DNA from: Lacrimispora indolis DSM 755
GTDB taxonomy: Bacteria; Bacillota; Clostridia; Lachnospirales; Lachnospiraceae
Direction: 5' to 3'
Length of the DNA stretch: 64,000 nucleotides
Assembly: GCF_000526995.1 (NCBI RefSeq)
Contig: NZ_AZUI01000001.1
Span: 1,178,001 to 1,242,000, forward strand
Position numbers and translations under genes: made by a program. The notes under the pieces are model-generated. The model was given only the letters and a program-made list of their open reading frames with translations. It had not been told where the DNA came from and did not search any database. Below are positions 1 through 9,058 of the stretch, piece by piece; positions within the stretch are counted from its first letter, which is position 1; every line of letters begins with the position of its first letter.

Positions 1-820
1 GAAGGGCCTCATCCTGATTATCTCCGATGAAATTCACCCGGATGTCCTCGTCTTTTACCGCTATGGTCTGGACGCAGGGCTGGCTCTTTAAGATGGTCAG
101 CGCCTTTTCCTTATTTCCAAGAACAGAAATGATCAGAGGATTGGAAGCGTTGACCCTGCGCAGGATCTCCTCCATACTTCCGCTTAAGACCATTTTTCCC
201 TGGTCAATGATCCCGATATCCGTACACAGTTCGGAAAGCTCAGAGAGAACATGGGAGCTTATTAATATGGTCTTTCCCTGCTCTTTTAATTCCTTTAAAA
301 TTTCTTTAAATTCAAACCTGGTTCTCGGGTCCAGCCCAGAGGCCGGTTCGTCAAGGACCAGCAAAAGGGGATCGTGGATCAAAGCCCTTGCCAGGCAGAG
401 CCGCTGTTTCATCCCTCTTGACAAGCTGTCCACGTAAAAATTCACCTTATCCTCCAGGCCCACCTGCTCCAAAAGAGTCATGTACCGGGTCCTGGCCTTC
501 AAGCCGTCGCTCCCATAACAGGAGGCAAAGAATTCCATGTATTCATTGACCTTTAAATTGTCATAAACCCCGAAAAAATCCGGCACATAGCCGATCTTCA
601 GCTTTAACTCATTTAAGCCCCTGGACACATCCACCCCGTCAATCATCACCTGCCCGCTGTCAGCGAAAAGAAGCCCTGTCATGATCTTGATGGTGGTGGT
701 CTTTCCTGCTCCGTTAGGTCCTACGAATCCATAAAGTGAACCCTGTGGAATATGTAGGTCCAGACCGTTTAACGCATGGAACTTTCCAAATTTTTTCCGT
801 AAATCCTTAATATCTAACAT
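1..820 (-). CDS. ABC transporter ATP-binding protein (3' end beyond window)
   Basis: Hydrolyses ATP to power an ABC-2-type exporter or natural-product/lipid efflux pump. About 273 residues are visible, read from ATG at 820 leftward; the C-terminus runs off the window edge. Walker A GPNGAGKTTT lies near residue 34, the signature LSRGMKQRL near residue 133, and Walker B LLVLDEP about 20 residues later, followed by the H-loop in ISSHVLSEL. The ATG overlaps the TAA of the upstream 829-residue gene by one base (TAATG), so the two are translationally coupled. It belongs to the operon response regulator - histidine kinase - membrane protein - ATPase, and the permease is presumably beyond the left edge. 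Substrate cannot be told from the sequence. Confidence 0.93.
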   Translation of the reverse strand, partial: MLDIKDLRKKFGKFHALNGLDLHIPQGSLYGFVGPNGAGKTTTIKIMTGLLFADSGQVMIDGVDVSRGLNELKLKIGYVPDFFGVYDNLKVNEYMEFFASCYGSDGLKARTRYMTLLEQVGLEDKVNFYVDSLSRGMKQRLCLARALIHDPLLLVLDEPASGLDPRTRFEFKEILKELKEQGKTILISSHVLSELSELCTDIGIIDQGKMVLSGSMEEILRRVNASNPLIISVLGNKEKALTILKSQPCVQTIAVKDEDIRVNFIGDNQDEAL

Positions 821-3309
821 TATTTATCCCTTCCTGTCACAGTCAGCATGGGCAGAGTCACATACCAGTTGTTCTCAGCCGTATTGTCACATACATATTT
901 TACGGTCAGGGTGTTGCCGGGAGACAGATAAGGGGTGAGCTCCCAGGCTTTATAAACCCCTTTGCCAGGGTCCATGGCATCGTAATTTCCCGTGTCATGA
1001 TTGTAGAAATAGACGTTTCCCTTAAAAATAGTGGTGTAGTAAAAGCTTTCGCTGTTTAAAAACTCATCGGAAGGGTTTTCAAAGGTCAGTGTTTCCACCT
1101 CTAAATCATTTCCAAGGAAATACTCCAAAGCTACCGGGTCTATGCCGTAAATGGCATTGGAATCCGCATAATACTGCCCGCTTACCACTGTAGGCGTTTT
1201 CATGAGGGCAGAACGGGAGGTCTCTCCGCTTTTCTTTGTATTCACATTAATGGTGGATGTGAACATGGACATGCCGTAAGTCTCATAACTTCCCCTGGCA
1301 AGGAACTGACTGGCTGACTGGTCCTTGCTGAAGGCCACGATCCTGGCCTCGGGATTATAAAATGAGGAATATTTATCCAGGTAAAAGCTTAAAATATTGG
1401 TCCTTGACAGGGCCAGCATGTAAGCAGGGTCTTCAATATCTGCTTTTTGATACTGGTAGCTTCCCGTCACACGGGCTGATACCAGAAAGGAATTATTAAT
1501 GGGGTAATTGATCACAGGAAGCCCCTCTAAGTTCATGGTCTCTCCCGGCTTCAGCTCTTCAATGACCACCATTTTCCCGTACATCAGGATCCCCACCTTT
1601 TCTACCTGGAAGGGATATTCATTGGTCACGGTGCCGTATACCTTTCCCCCAAACAAAGTAATGTCCCCTGTCAGGCCCTGATGATCGGTATTGGGAGTCC
1701 GTTTCCTCAGAGAATAATATTTCGGAGTAAAGGCCGCCGCATTCTGAACAGAAACCCTGGTGTCATTTTCCCCATAGGATATCTTCACCTTGTAATCTTC
1801 ATTTCCCATAAATCTGGGAACCGGCTTCATTTCATAGGAGCTGCTTCTGGTGATGGGGAGTAAGTCATAGGACGGGTCCAGGGCAATGGTATATGCCTTG
1901 TTGTAAGGAGTCCTCATGTTGAGATAGGTGTATTCATCCACATAGTCTGACCTGGTATCCAGAATGGTGGCATAGGTAAAGAAGGTGTCCTTAAATCTGG
2001 TTCCCATTCCCATTAAATATACTACCGCAGCAAAGAACAGTGAAACTGCTGCAACTCCTGTCCGGTAAAATCTTCTCCGTTCCTGCTTTTTTAAGAATAA
2101 GTAAAGCCCGGGGCCTACCAGAAGAATATATCCCAGAATCACCGCTGCATAAAGGAATAAGTCAGGCAGCTTATCCACGTCTCCGGTATTTAACATATTC
2201 TGGACGGACCAGAACTGGGCGGAATTGCCGCTGTAAAGGTATGAGGACAAATCATTTAACTTGGCTTCTCCCAAAAGCGCCGTAAAAAGCTTATCCACAT
2301 AGGAGCGCTGGACCTGGCAAAAGGAGGCGATGTCCACAAAATCATAGGCGGCCACTCCCACCTTTCCTTTTCCCTTTGACACGGATGTGAGGACCGGGAA
2401 TTCATCATTGGACAGCACTCCGGTGCCTCCTTTTAGGGAAACATCCGCGCAAACCAGATTCATAAAGGAATCTCCCGGGCCATTGGAAGAATATTCCACT
2501 CCCATGTCCACGGATTTTTCCGAAGGCGGAGCATAATCCTCCTCCAGGATATCGGAACGGAAGGCATAAAGGGTGTCATCTGCCCTGGCCCCGGTTCCAA
2601 GAAGAAGGATTCCCCCTTCCTTCACCCATCCCCAGATGGCAGATACCTGGTCTTCTGACAGCCTTTTTGTATCATAATCCGTAATCACCAGCACATCAAG
2701 AAGATCCAGGCCGATGACATTATCTGGCATCTTCGATCCGTCCATTTCAAAGGTCTTGATCCTGACAGAGCTGTAATTTACTCCAACGCCCTCCATATAG
2801 GACATGGTTTCCGGCTCATCCGACAGCACTCCCACAAACAGCTCCGCAATATCCGCCGTGACATTCATCTTTAAGCGTTTACGGATCAGTTCTCTTCCCT
2901 GGGAGTCCAGAAGCTTTACAAAAAGGACATCTGCCCTTCCCACGGGGATATCCAGGGACTCCTCCGCCGATTCAAAAGCACCTAAGGAAACCGGGTATTC
3001 ATATTGGTAAATGTCATAATCAGATTCCATTGCCATAGCCTGGACCGTCCCATGAAAGCCGGAATCCAGCTGGCTGCTTAATGTAATATTTACCGGCACG
3101 TAACGTCCGCTTTTTGCATTTCCTTCATAGCCGTAGGAAACATCCATGGAAACACCGGAATTGGAGGCAGCATAATTTCCGTCTGTGGGGGGATTCCCCG
3201 CCTCCATCCCAGCCGATGTTTCATATGCCATGCCGAAAGCAGGCAGCATTACGCTGCCTGCTATGGTGACCGCAATGGCACAAATCAGGGATATTTGTCT
3301 GAATTTCAT
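820..3309 (-). CDS. Large exported/membrane protein of an ABC operon, function unknown
   Basis: 829 residues. An N-terminal signal sequence (about 1-28) is followed by an extracytoplasmic region to about residue 385, two adjacent membrane helices near 386-406 and 416-437 joined by a basic loop (KKQERRR), and a second extracytoplasmic region of nearly 390 residues. The segment around residues 200-240 (LDVLVITDYDTKRLS then WVKEGGILLLGTGA) resembles the glutamine-amidotransferase-like fold seen in GldG-type and DUF4159-type proteins, but no catalytic triad is evident. RBS AGGGTGACAGAGA precedes the ATG, six bases after the kinase stop. Position between a sensor kinase and an ABC ATPase suggests a transporter accessory or extracellular sensing subunit. 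I do not recognise the family with certainty. Confidence 0.85.
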   Translation of the reverse strand: MKFRQISLICAIAVTIAGSVMLPAFGMAYETSAGMEAGNPPTDGNYAASNSGVSMDVSYGYEGNAKSGRYVPVNITLSSQLDSGFHGTVQAMAMESDYDIYQYEYPVSLGAFESAEESLDIPVGRADVLFVKLLDSQGRELIRKRLKMNVTADIAELFVGVLSDEPETMSYMEGVGVNYSSVRIKTFEMDGSKMPDNVIGLDLLDVLVITDYDTKRLSEDQVSAIWGWVKEGGILLLGTGARADDTLYAFRSDILEEDYAPPSEKSVDMGVEYSSNGPGDSFMNLVCADVSLKGGTGVLSNDEFPVLTSVSKGKGKVGVAAYDFVDIASFCQVQRSYVDKLFTALLGEAKLNDLSSYLYSGNSAQFWSVQNMLNTGDVDKLPDLFLYAAVILGYILLVGPGLYLFLKKQERRRFYRTGVAAVSLFFAAVVYLMGMGTRFKDTFFTYATILDTRSDYVDEYTYLNMRTPYNKAYTIALDPSYDLLPITRSSSYEMKPVPRFMGNEDYKVKISYGENDTRVSVQNAAAFTPKYYSLRKRTPNTDHQGLTGDITLFGGKVYGTVTNEYPFQVEKVGILMYGKMVVIEELKPGETMNLEGLPVINYPINNSFLVSARVTGSYQYQKADIEDPAYMLALSRTNILSFYLDKYSSFYNPEARIVAFSKDQSASQFLARGSYETYGMSMFTSTINVNTKKSGETSRSALMKTPTVVSGQYYADSNAIYGIDPVALEYFLGNDLEVETLTFENPSDEFLNSESFYYTTIFKGNVYFYNHDTGNYDAMDPGKGVYKAWELTPYLSPGNTLTVKYVCDNTAENNWYVTLPMLTVTGRDK

Positions 3310-3315
3310 TCTCTG

Positions 3316-4452
3316 TCACCCTATCTTTCCAAAGTTCTCTTTATTAATATCAAAATCCACTAAAAGCTTTACCGTAAATACCGTACCAGATAAGTCGCTG
3401 GTCACTTCAATGGTGCCGCCGTGCATATCCACAATATTCTTTGCAATGGCAAGCCCCAGACCGGTTCCTCCCGTATTGGTGGAGCGGGACTGCTCCACCC
3501 GGTAAAACTTGTTGAAAATGAGGGGCAGCTCCTCCTCAGGAATCACGTAACCATAATTGATCACCTGGATCGTGACCAGTTCCTCGCTTCCGTGAACCTT
3601 TACCAGGATGCGCTTTCCATCCGCTCCGTATTTGATGGCGTTGTTAATCAGATTGTCAAACAGACGGGCTAAAAGGTTGCCATCCGCCGAAATGACCTGG
3701 GCGGGGACATTGCTTTGAAGCTCATAAGAAAGGTTCTTATCCACAAAACTGGGATAAAATTCCTCCAGAAGCTGACTCAAGAGCTTCACCACGTCCACCT
3801 TGGACACGTGCATGGAGATCTTTCCATAGTTCAGCTTTGTAAATCCGAATAAATCTTCGATCAGCTTTTCCAGCCGCTTTGTCTTCACGTATGCAATCCC
3901 TATGTAATTTTTCTGGACTTCCGGATCAAGCTTTGTTTCTCCGGATAAAAGTTCCAGATACCCGATGATGGAGGTCAAGGGCGTCCTTAAGTCGTGGGCA
4001 ATGTTGGTAATCAGCTCATTTTTGGTCCGCTCTGCCTCCCGTTCCTTATCCATGAGGCTTCTCAAATCTCCCACCATCTTGTTTAAACTGGCAGCCATGA
4101 CGGAGAACTCATCATCTCCCTCAATGTCTACCATAATGTTTAAATCTCCCTCGGAAATGCTCCGCATGGCATCAGAAATCCGGCTGATGTAACGCATGGA
4201 CTTTTCCTGGAGAAGAAGGAAGGTGACCGTGAATATTCCTATTCCGAAAACCACATAAATCAGGATCACCACCACGTCAAAGGAAGTGAGCATTTCCACA
4301 AATGCATTGTCCCTTTGGGTGTTTCTCATGTAGGAGGCTACCAAAGATACGTTGGTTACCAGAAATATCTCGATCAGGACCGTGACCACTGCGCTGTAAA
4401 AAATATTGGCAATGACCCGGGTATGGAAACGGCGATTGATATCATTTTTCAA
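3316..4452 (-). CDS. Sensor histidine kinase, VanS/PhoR-like
   Basis: Membrane sensor that autophosphorylates and passes phosphate to the adjacent regulator. 378 residues: TM helices near 12-35 and 57-80 bracket a very short external loop (about 20 residues), so the signal is probably sensed in or at the membrane. HAMP follows at about 80-135, then HisKA with IAHDLRTPLTSIIGYLELL (phospho-His near 152), N-box DNLINNAIKYG and G-box GGTGLGLAIAKN. The reading frame appears to begin at TTG (4452), since no in-frame ATG lies near; this overlaps the response-regulator stop by 11 bases, typical of coupled two-component pairs. The tiny sensor loop resembles intramembrane-sensing kinases tied to antimicrobial-peptide ABC exporters, which fits the following ABC genes (inference). 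Confidence 0.93.
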   Translation of the reverse strand: MKNDINRRFHTRVIANIFYSAVVTVLIEIFLVTNVSLVASYMRNTQRDNAFVEMLTSFDVVVILIYVVFGIGIFTVTFLLLQEKSMRYISRISDAMRSISEGDLNIMVDIEGDDEFSVMAASLNKMVGDLRSLMDKEREAERTKNELITNIAHDLRTPLTSIIGYLELLSGETKLDPEVQKNYIGIAYVKTKRLEKLIEDLFGFTKLNYGKISMHVSKVDVVKLLSQLLEEFYPSFVDKNLSYELQSNVPAQVISADGNLLARLFDNLINNAIKYGADGKRILVKVHGSEELVTIQVINYGYVIPEEELPLIFNKFYRVEQSRSTNTGGTGLGLAIAKNIVDMHGGTIEVTSDLSGTVFTVKLLVDFDINKENFGKIG

Positions 4453-5149
4453 TTTTGTATCCTACCCCCCACACAGTGGTGATGATCTTGTTCTGTCTGG
4501 TATCTTCTTTCATCTTGCCCCGCAGGCGTCTGATATGTACCATTACCGTGTTATTGGCCTCATAAACCTTTTCGTTCCAAACCTTTTCAAAAATCTCATC
4601 CGTGCTGAACACCCTTCCCGGATTGGAAGCCAGCAAATAAAGGATATCAAACTCAATGGGGGTGAGCTTGATCTCTTCCCCATAAACAGTCACCTTGTGG
4701 TTATCCTTGTTAATGGTCAGCCCTCTGATTGCAATTTCATTCTTAACCGCCTCGTTCACCGCGCTGTTGGGGTTTAACTGGGTATAACGGCGCAGCTGGG
4801 ATTTTACCCGTGCCGTCAGCTCCAGGGGGTTAAACGGCTTTGTCACGTAATCATCAGCTCCGGTTCCAAGACCCAATATTTTGTCCAGATCCGTAGACTT
4901 GGCACTGAGCATGATGATGGGAATGTTATTAGTCTCCCGTATCTTCTTGCACATCTGCAGGCCATCCATTCCTGGCATCATGATGTCTAAAAGCACCAGA
5001 TGGATCTGGTTCTTTTCCAGAATTCCCAGTCCCTCTTCCGCATTATTTGCTTTGTATACTTTATATCCATCACTGACCAAATAGATCTCCACCAGCTCCG
5101 CAATTTCTTTCTCATCATCCACAACCAGAATGCTTATTGTTTCGGACAT
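4442..5149 (-). CDS. Response regulator, OmpR/PhoB (VanR-like) family
   Basis: DNA-binding output of the two-component pair. 235 residues: receiver domain 1-~120 with acidic pocket VVDDE (D11, D12), phospho-acceptor D55 in LLDIMMPG and conserved Lys in DYVTKPF, then a winged-helix domain from about 140 with the typical ending TTVWGVGYKIEK. RBS AGGGAGGT lies seven bases before the ATG. It is the first gene of the operon and overlaps the kinase. A perfect 18-base palindrome in its leader is a candidate autoregulatory site. Likely controls the downstream ABC exporter genes. Confidence 0.95.
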   Translation of the reverse strand: MSETISILVVDDEKEIAELVEIYLVSDGYKVYKANNAEEGLGILEKNQIHLVLLDIMMPGMDGLQMCKKIRETNNIPIIMLSAKSTDLDKILGLGTGADDYVTKPFNPLELTARVKSQLRRYTQLNPNSAVNEAVKNEIAIRGLTINKDNHKVTVYGEEIKLTPIEFDILYLLASNPGRVFSTDEIFEKVWNEKVYEANNTVMVHIRRLRGKMKEDTRQNKIITTVWGVGYKIEK

Positions 5150-5187
5150 GAAAAATACCTCCCTTGTCGTATGTATATATAAGGTTC

Positions 5188-5224
5188 AGCGGTGCATGCA
5201 CCGCTTAGACTCTTATCCATTTTA
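5188..5224 (-). promoter_or_regulatory. Leader palindrome and candidate -10 of the two-component/ABC operon
   Basis: AGCGGTGCATGCACCGCT at 5188-5205 is a perfect 18-base palindrome lying 38 bases before the response-regulator start. A candidate -10 TAAAAT (minus strand, 5219-5224) sits just upstream; no good -35 is spaced to it, as expected for an activated promoter. The palindrome could be an operator or a leader hairpin. Confidence 0.5.
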
Positions 5225-5297
5225 CCACAAGAAAGGTATCTTTGCCTTACTATTTTCTTACAAAAAAGCTATAATTCGGTAATTAAATGGAATTCTC

Positions 5298-7445
5298 TTA
5301 TTCCTCCTGGCTCTCCGTAGGAATGAATACACGGCTGCCTATTGGGTTTAATTTACCAAGTTCTTCCTTTACGTTTCTGATCGCCTCTTCGCAGAACTGC
5401 TCCTGGCTGTTGACCAGGACCTTGCCCCTTTTATCTGGCTTTTCATAGGTCCCGGAGGGCTGTAGAATGTGGGCCTTCACGTTATCCTGAAACTGTACCT
5501 TAAGGACATGGAGGATCTGCTCCACCAGGGTCTCATCCTCCACCGGAAACATGATCTCCACCCTCCGGTCTAAGTTTCTCGGCATCCAGTCGGCACTGCC
5601 CATATAAAGCTCCGGACTGTTGTCGTTTTCAAAATAAAAGATCCGGGCGTGCTCCAGGAAATTTCCCACAATGGAATGAACCGTTATATTTTCACTTAGC
5701 CCCGGAACCCCTGCTTTTAAGCTGCATATGCCCCGGACGATCAGCTGGATCTTTACCCCCGCGCAGGAGGCTTCATAAAGAGCTGCTATGATCTCCTTGT
5801 CACAGAGGGAATTCATCTTTGCCATGATATGAGCTGTTTTCCCGTTTTCCGCATTTCTCGCTTCCCTGCGGATCATCCTTAGGAACCTGGCCCGCAGCCA
5901 TATGGGAGCCAGAATCAGTTTATTCCAGTGAAGGGGCTCGGAATAACCTGACAGCATGTTGAACACGGCAGTTGCGTCCTCTCCGATCTGGGGATTGCAG
6001 GTCATAAGACCCATGTCCGTGTAAAGCTTTGCTGTGGAATCGTTGTAGTTTCCTGTGCCTAAATGGACATAGCGGCGGATCCCGTCTTCCTCCCTGCGCA
6101 CCACCAGGGTGATCTTGCTGTGGGTCTTTAAGCCTACCAGCCCGTAAATCACGTGGCAGCCGGACTTTTCCAGCTTTTTTGCCCAGTTGATATTGTTTTC
6201 CTCGTCAAAGCGGGCCTTTAATTCCACCAGGACCGATACCTGCTTTCCGTTGTCGGCCGCTTCCGCCAGAGCAGCGATAATGGGGGAATTCCCGCTGACC
6301 CTGTAAAGGGTCTGCTTGATGGCCAGAACTGACCGGTCACTTGCAGCAGTTTTCACAAAATTAACCACAGGATCAAAGGTTTCGTAAGGGTGGTGAAGCA
6401 AAATGTCTCCCTCGCGGATGTTGGAAAAGATATCTTCCTCATTCATGAGTCTGGGAACCTGCTGCGGCACATAAGGGACAGCCTTTAAGTGATCAAAGCC
6501 TTTCAGTCCGTACATCTTCATTAAAAAGGTCAGATCCAGAGGGCCTGCGATCTCAAAAATATCGCCGGAGCTGATGTTCAGTTCCCGTTTAAGTATTTTT
6601 AACAGGCGCTTATCCATCTTCTCCTCCACTTCAAGGCGGATGGCCTCGCCCCACTGGCGTTTTTTAAGCTGCTTCTGGATCTCCTCCAAAAGGTCTTCCG
6701 CTTCCTCTTCGTCAATGGTAAGGTCTGCATTTCTCATAATGCGGAAGGGATGGGCAGTGATGACATTGTAATTTAAAAACAGGCTGCCGATGTTCCGTTC
6801 AATGATCTGTTCCAGCAAAATGACCGCCCGTTCTTCCTTTTTCCGGGATGGAAGTTCCACGATTCTTGGAAGAACACTGGGTACCTGGACTGTAGCAAAT
6901 TCCAGCTCTTCTTCCCCGCTTTTTTTCTGAAGGAGGGCCGCGATGTTTAAGGATTTATTGCGGATCAAAGGAAAGGGACGGGAGGAATCCACTGCCATGG
7001 GAGTCAGCACCGGATACACGTTCCGCTCAAAATAGCTGTCCGCATATCTTCCCTCTTCCACGCTTAAATCCTCATGGTTTTGTACCACCCGAAGCCCGTT
7101 CTGCTTTAACGCAGGAAGGAGGGAACGGTTGTAGGTGGAATACTGGAGGGCCACCAGCTCATGGGTCCGCCCGCTGATCTTTTCAAGCTGGGACTTAGGA
7201 TCTAAGCCTGCAATGTCAGGCTTCGTATATTTGGCATGGACCATATCCTTTAGAGAAGCCACCCGGACCATATAAAATTCATCCAGATTAGAGGCGGTGA
7301 TGCTTAAAAACTTCAGCCGTTCAAAAAGAGGAAGGCTCTTATCTCTTGCTTCGCTGAGCACCCGGTAATTAAATTCGATCCAGCTCAGTTCACGGTTTAC
7401 ATAATTCTCAGGATTGTTATAGATCATTTCATTGTTGACAGCCAT
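5298..7445 (-). CDS. ppk: Polyphosphate kinase 1
   Basis: Makes long-chain polyphosphate from ATP, reversibly, at or near the membrane. 715 residues, normal family length. N-terminal domain starts with NRELSWIEFNYRVL, a hallmark of PPK1; the catalytic half contains HHPYETFDPVVNF, the histidine-bearing RYVHLGTGNYND (autophosphorylated His near residue 432) and the second conserved His in VGLKTHSKITLV. RBS GAGGAGGT lies inside the end of the upstream ppx gene and the ATG shares a base with its TGA (TGATG), so synthesis and degradation enzymes are translationally coupled. It is the last gene of the DUF815 - ppx - ppk operon. Confidence 0.97.
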   Translation of the reverse strand: MAVNNEMIYNNPENYVNRELSWIEFNYRVLSEARDKSLPLFERLKFLSITASNLDEFYMVRVASLKDMVHAKYTKPDIAGLDPKSQLEKISGRTHELVALQYSTYNRSLLPALKQNGLRVVQNHEDLSVEEGRYADSYFERNVYPVLTPMAVDSSRPFPLIRNKSLNIAALLQKKSGEEELEFATVQVPSVLPRIVELPSRKKEERAVILLEQIIERNIGSLFLNYNVITAHPFRIMRNADLTIDEEEAEDLLEEIQKQLKKRQWGEAIRLEVEEKMDKRLLKILKRELNISSGDIFEIAGPLDLTFLMKMYGLKGFDHLKAVPYVPQQVPRLMNEEDIFSNIREGDILLHHPYETFDPVVNFVKTAASDRSVLAIKQTLYRVSGNSPIIAALAEAADNGKQVSVLVELKARFDEENNINWAKKLEKSGCHVIYGLVGLKTHSKITLVVRREEDGIRRYVHLGTGNYNDSTAKLYTDMGLMTCNPQIGEDATAVFNMLSGYSEPLHWNKLILAPIWLRARFLRMIRREARNAENGKTAHIMAKMNSLCDKEIIAALYEASCAGVKIQLIVRGICSLKAGVPGLSENITVHSIVGNFLEHARIFYFENDNSPELYMGSADWMPRNLDRRVEIMFPVEDETLVEQILHVLKVQFQDNVKAHILQPSGTYEKPDKRGKVLVNSQEQFCEEAIRNVKEELGKLNPIGSRVFIPTESQEE

Positions 7446-9013
7446 CAGGATAACCTCCTCTTCTGTTTTAATATGGGCCTTATTCCGAATATCTCTTCAA
7501 AGAAGTCCGCTTTCTGGCGAAATGCCACAGCTTCCAGGGTGATGTCGCCCTCATAAGGCACGGTCACCACCAGCTGCCCGTCTTTAACGGCCATACGGCT
7601 TTCCGACAGCTTCTGTTTATGGCTTCGGTCCATGGAATTTGCCAGCCTTAAAATGGCTGTCAGCTTTCCGACAAGTATGATGCTGTCCTCCTGAAGGAAT
7701 TCTCCCTTTGTGTTCCGGAACACCTCTTCGTTTAAATGGATCCGGTTATAATCAAATTCCACCCCGTTATAGCGGACCGCATTGGCAATGATCTCCCGTT
7801 CCATATGGGACAGCCCGATGATCTCCGTAGACATAATGATGTGGTAGGCGGACTCGCTGGGATTTCTCATGCTGATGAACTTACCGCAGGCGTGGAGTAT
7901 GGCCGCGATCTGCAAAAGAAGCCTTTCCCTTTTTCCCATTCCGTGATATTTTTTCATGCTGTCAAAGATATCAAGCACATATTTTTCCATATCCACCGTA
8001 TGAGGGCTATGGCATTTGTAACGCTTTGCCATGTTGCGGGAGGCTGCAAGAATGTCCTCTGAAAAATCATGATTGAATTTCACCGCCTTGTTGTCTTCTG
8101 CATATTCTGCGGCAATGCTGTCGCAGAGGCGGATCCCGGGGATCCAGAACAGCTCTGCCTTTGTCAGTTCCAGGACGCGTTTAAAGATGATGGCTGCCGG
8201 GACTAAGAGAGAAGCGTATTCCGCATTGACCCCGAACCGGTCCTGGATCTGGTCCAGGGACATTCCCACGATCTTTTCATAGAAAAATGCAAATTCCTCA
8301 GCCGTGACCCGCTCCACAGGCTTTCCTCCCCGGCTGCCCCGGGAAAGATAGAGGATGCTTTCTCCGATGCCTATGAGGTTTTTGATCTCCCTGTCCTTTA
8401 AATAAACCTTTCGGAAAGTATACAGCTCGTTGTCCACCAGTTCCTCGATCAGGGTATTCTGCATCTGGTTGTCGACCTGTACATTTCCCATCATTTCACG
8501 GATTCTTAAGACTCCAAGCATCAGGTTGTGGGTGGAAACCAGGGCATCCCTGTCAAACAAGGAAACCTGCATGCTTCCAAAGCCAACGTCAACGATGGCG
8601 GTTCCCTTTTGTATGATCTTATGAAATTCTGCATCCTTTGAAGCAATGGCCTTATAACTGATAAAACGCTGCTCGGAATTGCTGATCACCCGTACTTCGA
8701 TCCCGGTCCTCACCCGGATCTGGTCCAGCACGATCCGGCTGTTTTTGGCCTCCCGCAGGGCGCTGGTGGCATAGGCCCGGTAGCCGATCACCTTATAGGA
8801 CTGCATGATGGAGGCAAAATCCTTGATGACCTGGCACATCTCATCCACAAGTTCATAGCTGATCTTTCCGTCTTTATAAGTGTCCCTTCCAAGGCCAATG
8901 ACATGGCGGACATGATCCACCTTCTGGATCCCGGCCTTCTGGGAAATCTCATAGATGCCAAGCTCCAGTTCAAACGATCCAACATCAATGGCAGCAAATA
9001 ATCTTATTGCCAT
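7445..9013 (-). CDS. Exopolyphosphatase / pppGpp phosphohydrolase (Ppx/GppA) with HD domain
   Basis: Removes terminal phosphate from polyphosphate and possibly hydrolyses pppGpp. 522 residues: the ASKHA-type N-terminal half begins FAAIDVGSFELELGIYEI and continues with GTAIVDVGFGSMQVSLF (phosphate-binding loops); the C-terminal half is the HD-like helical domain with LLLQIAAILHACGKFIS. The second loop reads DVGFGSMQ rather than the common DIGGGS, a substitution seen in a clostridial subgroup. RBS AAGGAGG precedes ATG. The 45-base gap to the DUF815 gene and the one-base overlap with ppk show one operon, so polyphosphate turnover is balanced from a single transcript. Confidence 0.92.
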   Translation of the reverse strand: MAIRLFAAIDVGSFELELGIYEISQKAGIQKVDHVRHVIGLGRDTYKDGKISYELVDEMCQVIKDFASIMQSYKVIGYRAYATSALREAKNSRIVLDQIRVRTGIEVRVISNSEQRFISYKAIASKDAEFHKIIQKGTAIVDVGFGSMQVSLFDRDALVSTHNLMLGVLRIREMMGNVQVDNQMQNTLIEELVDNELYTFRKVYLKDREIKNLIGIGESILYLSRGSRGGKPVERVTAEEFAFFYEKIVGMSLDQIQDRFGVNAEYASLLVPAAIIFKRVLELTKAELFWIPGIRLCDSIAAEYAEDNKAVKFNHDFSEDILAASRNMAKRYKCHSPHTVDMEKYVLDIFDSMKKYHGMGKRERLLLQIAAILHACGKFISMRNPSESAYHIIMSTEIIGLSHMEREIIANAVRYNGVEFDYNRIHLNEEVFRNTKGEFLQEDSIILVGKLTAILRLANSMDRSHKQKLSESRMAVKDGQLVVTVPYEGDITLEAVAFRQKADFFEEIFGIRPILKQKRRLS

Positions 9014-9058
9014 ACTGATCCTCCTTACTGCCCATTCACCAGGCAGCTTTCATATAGT

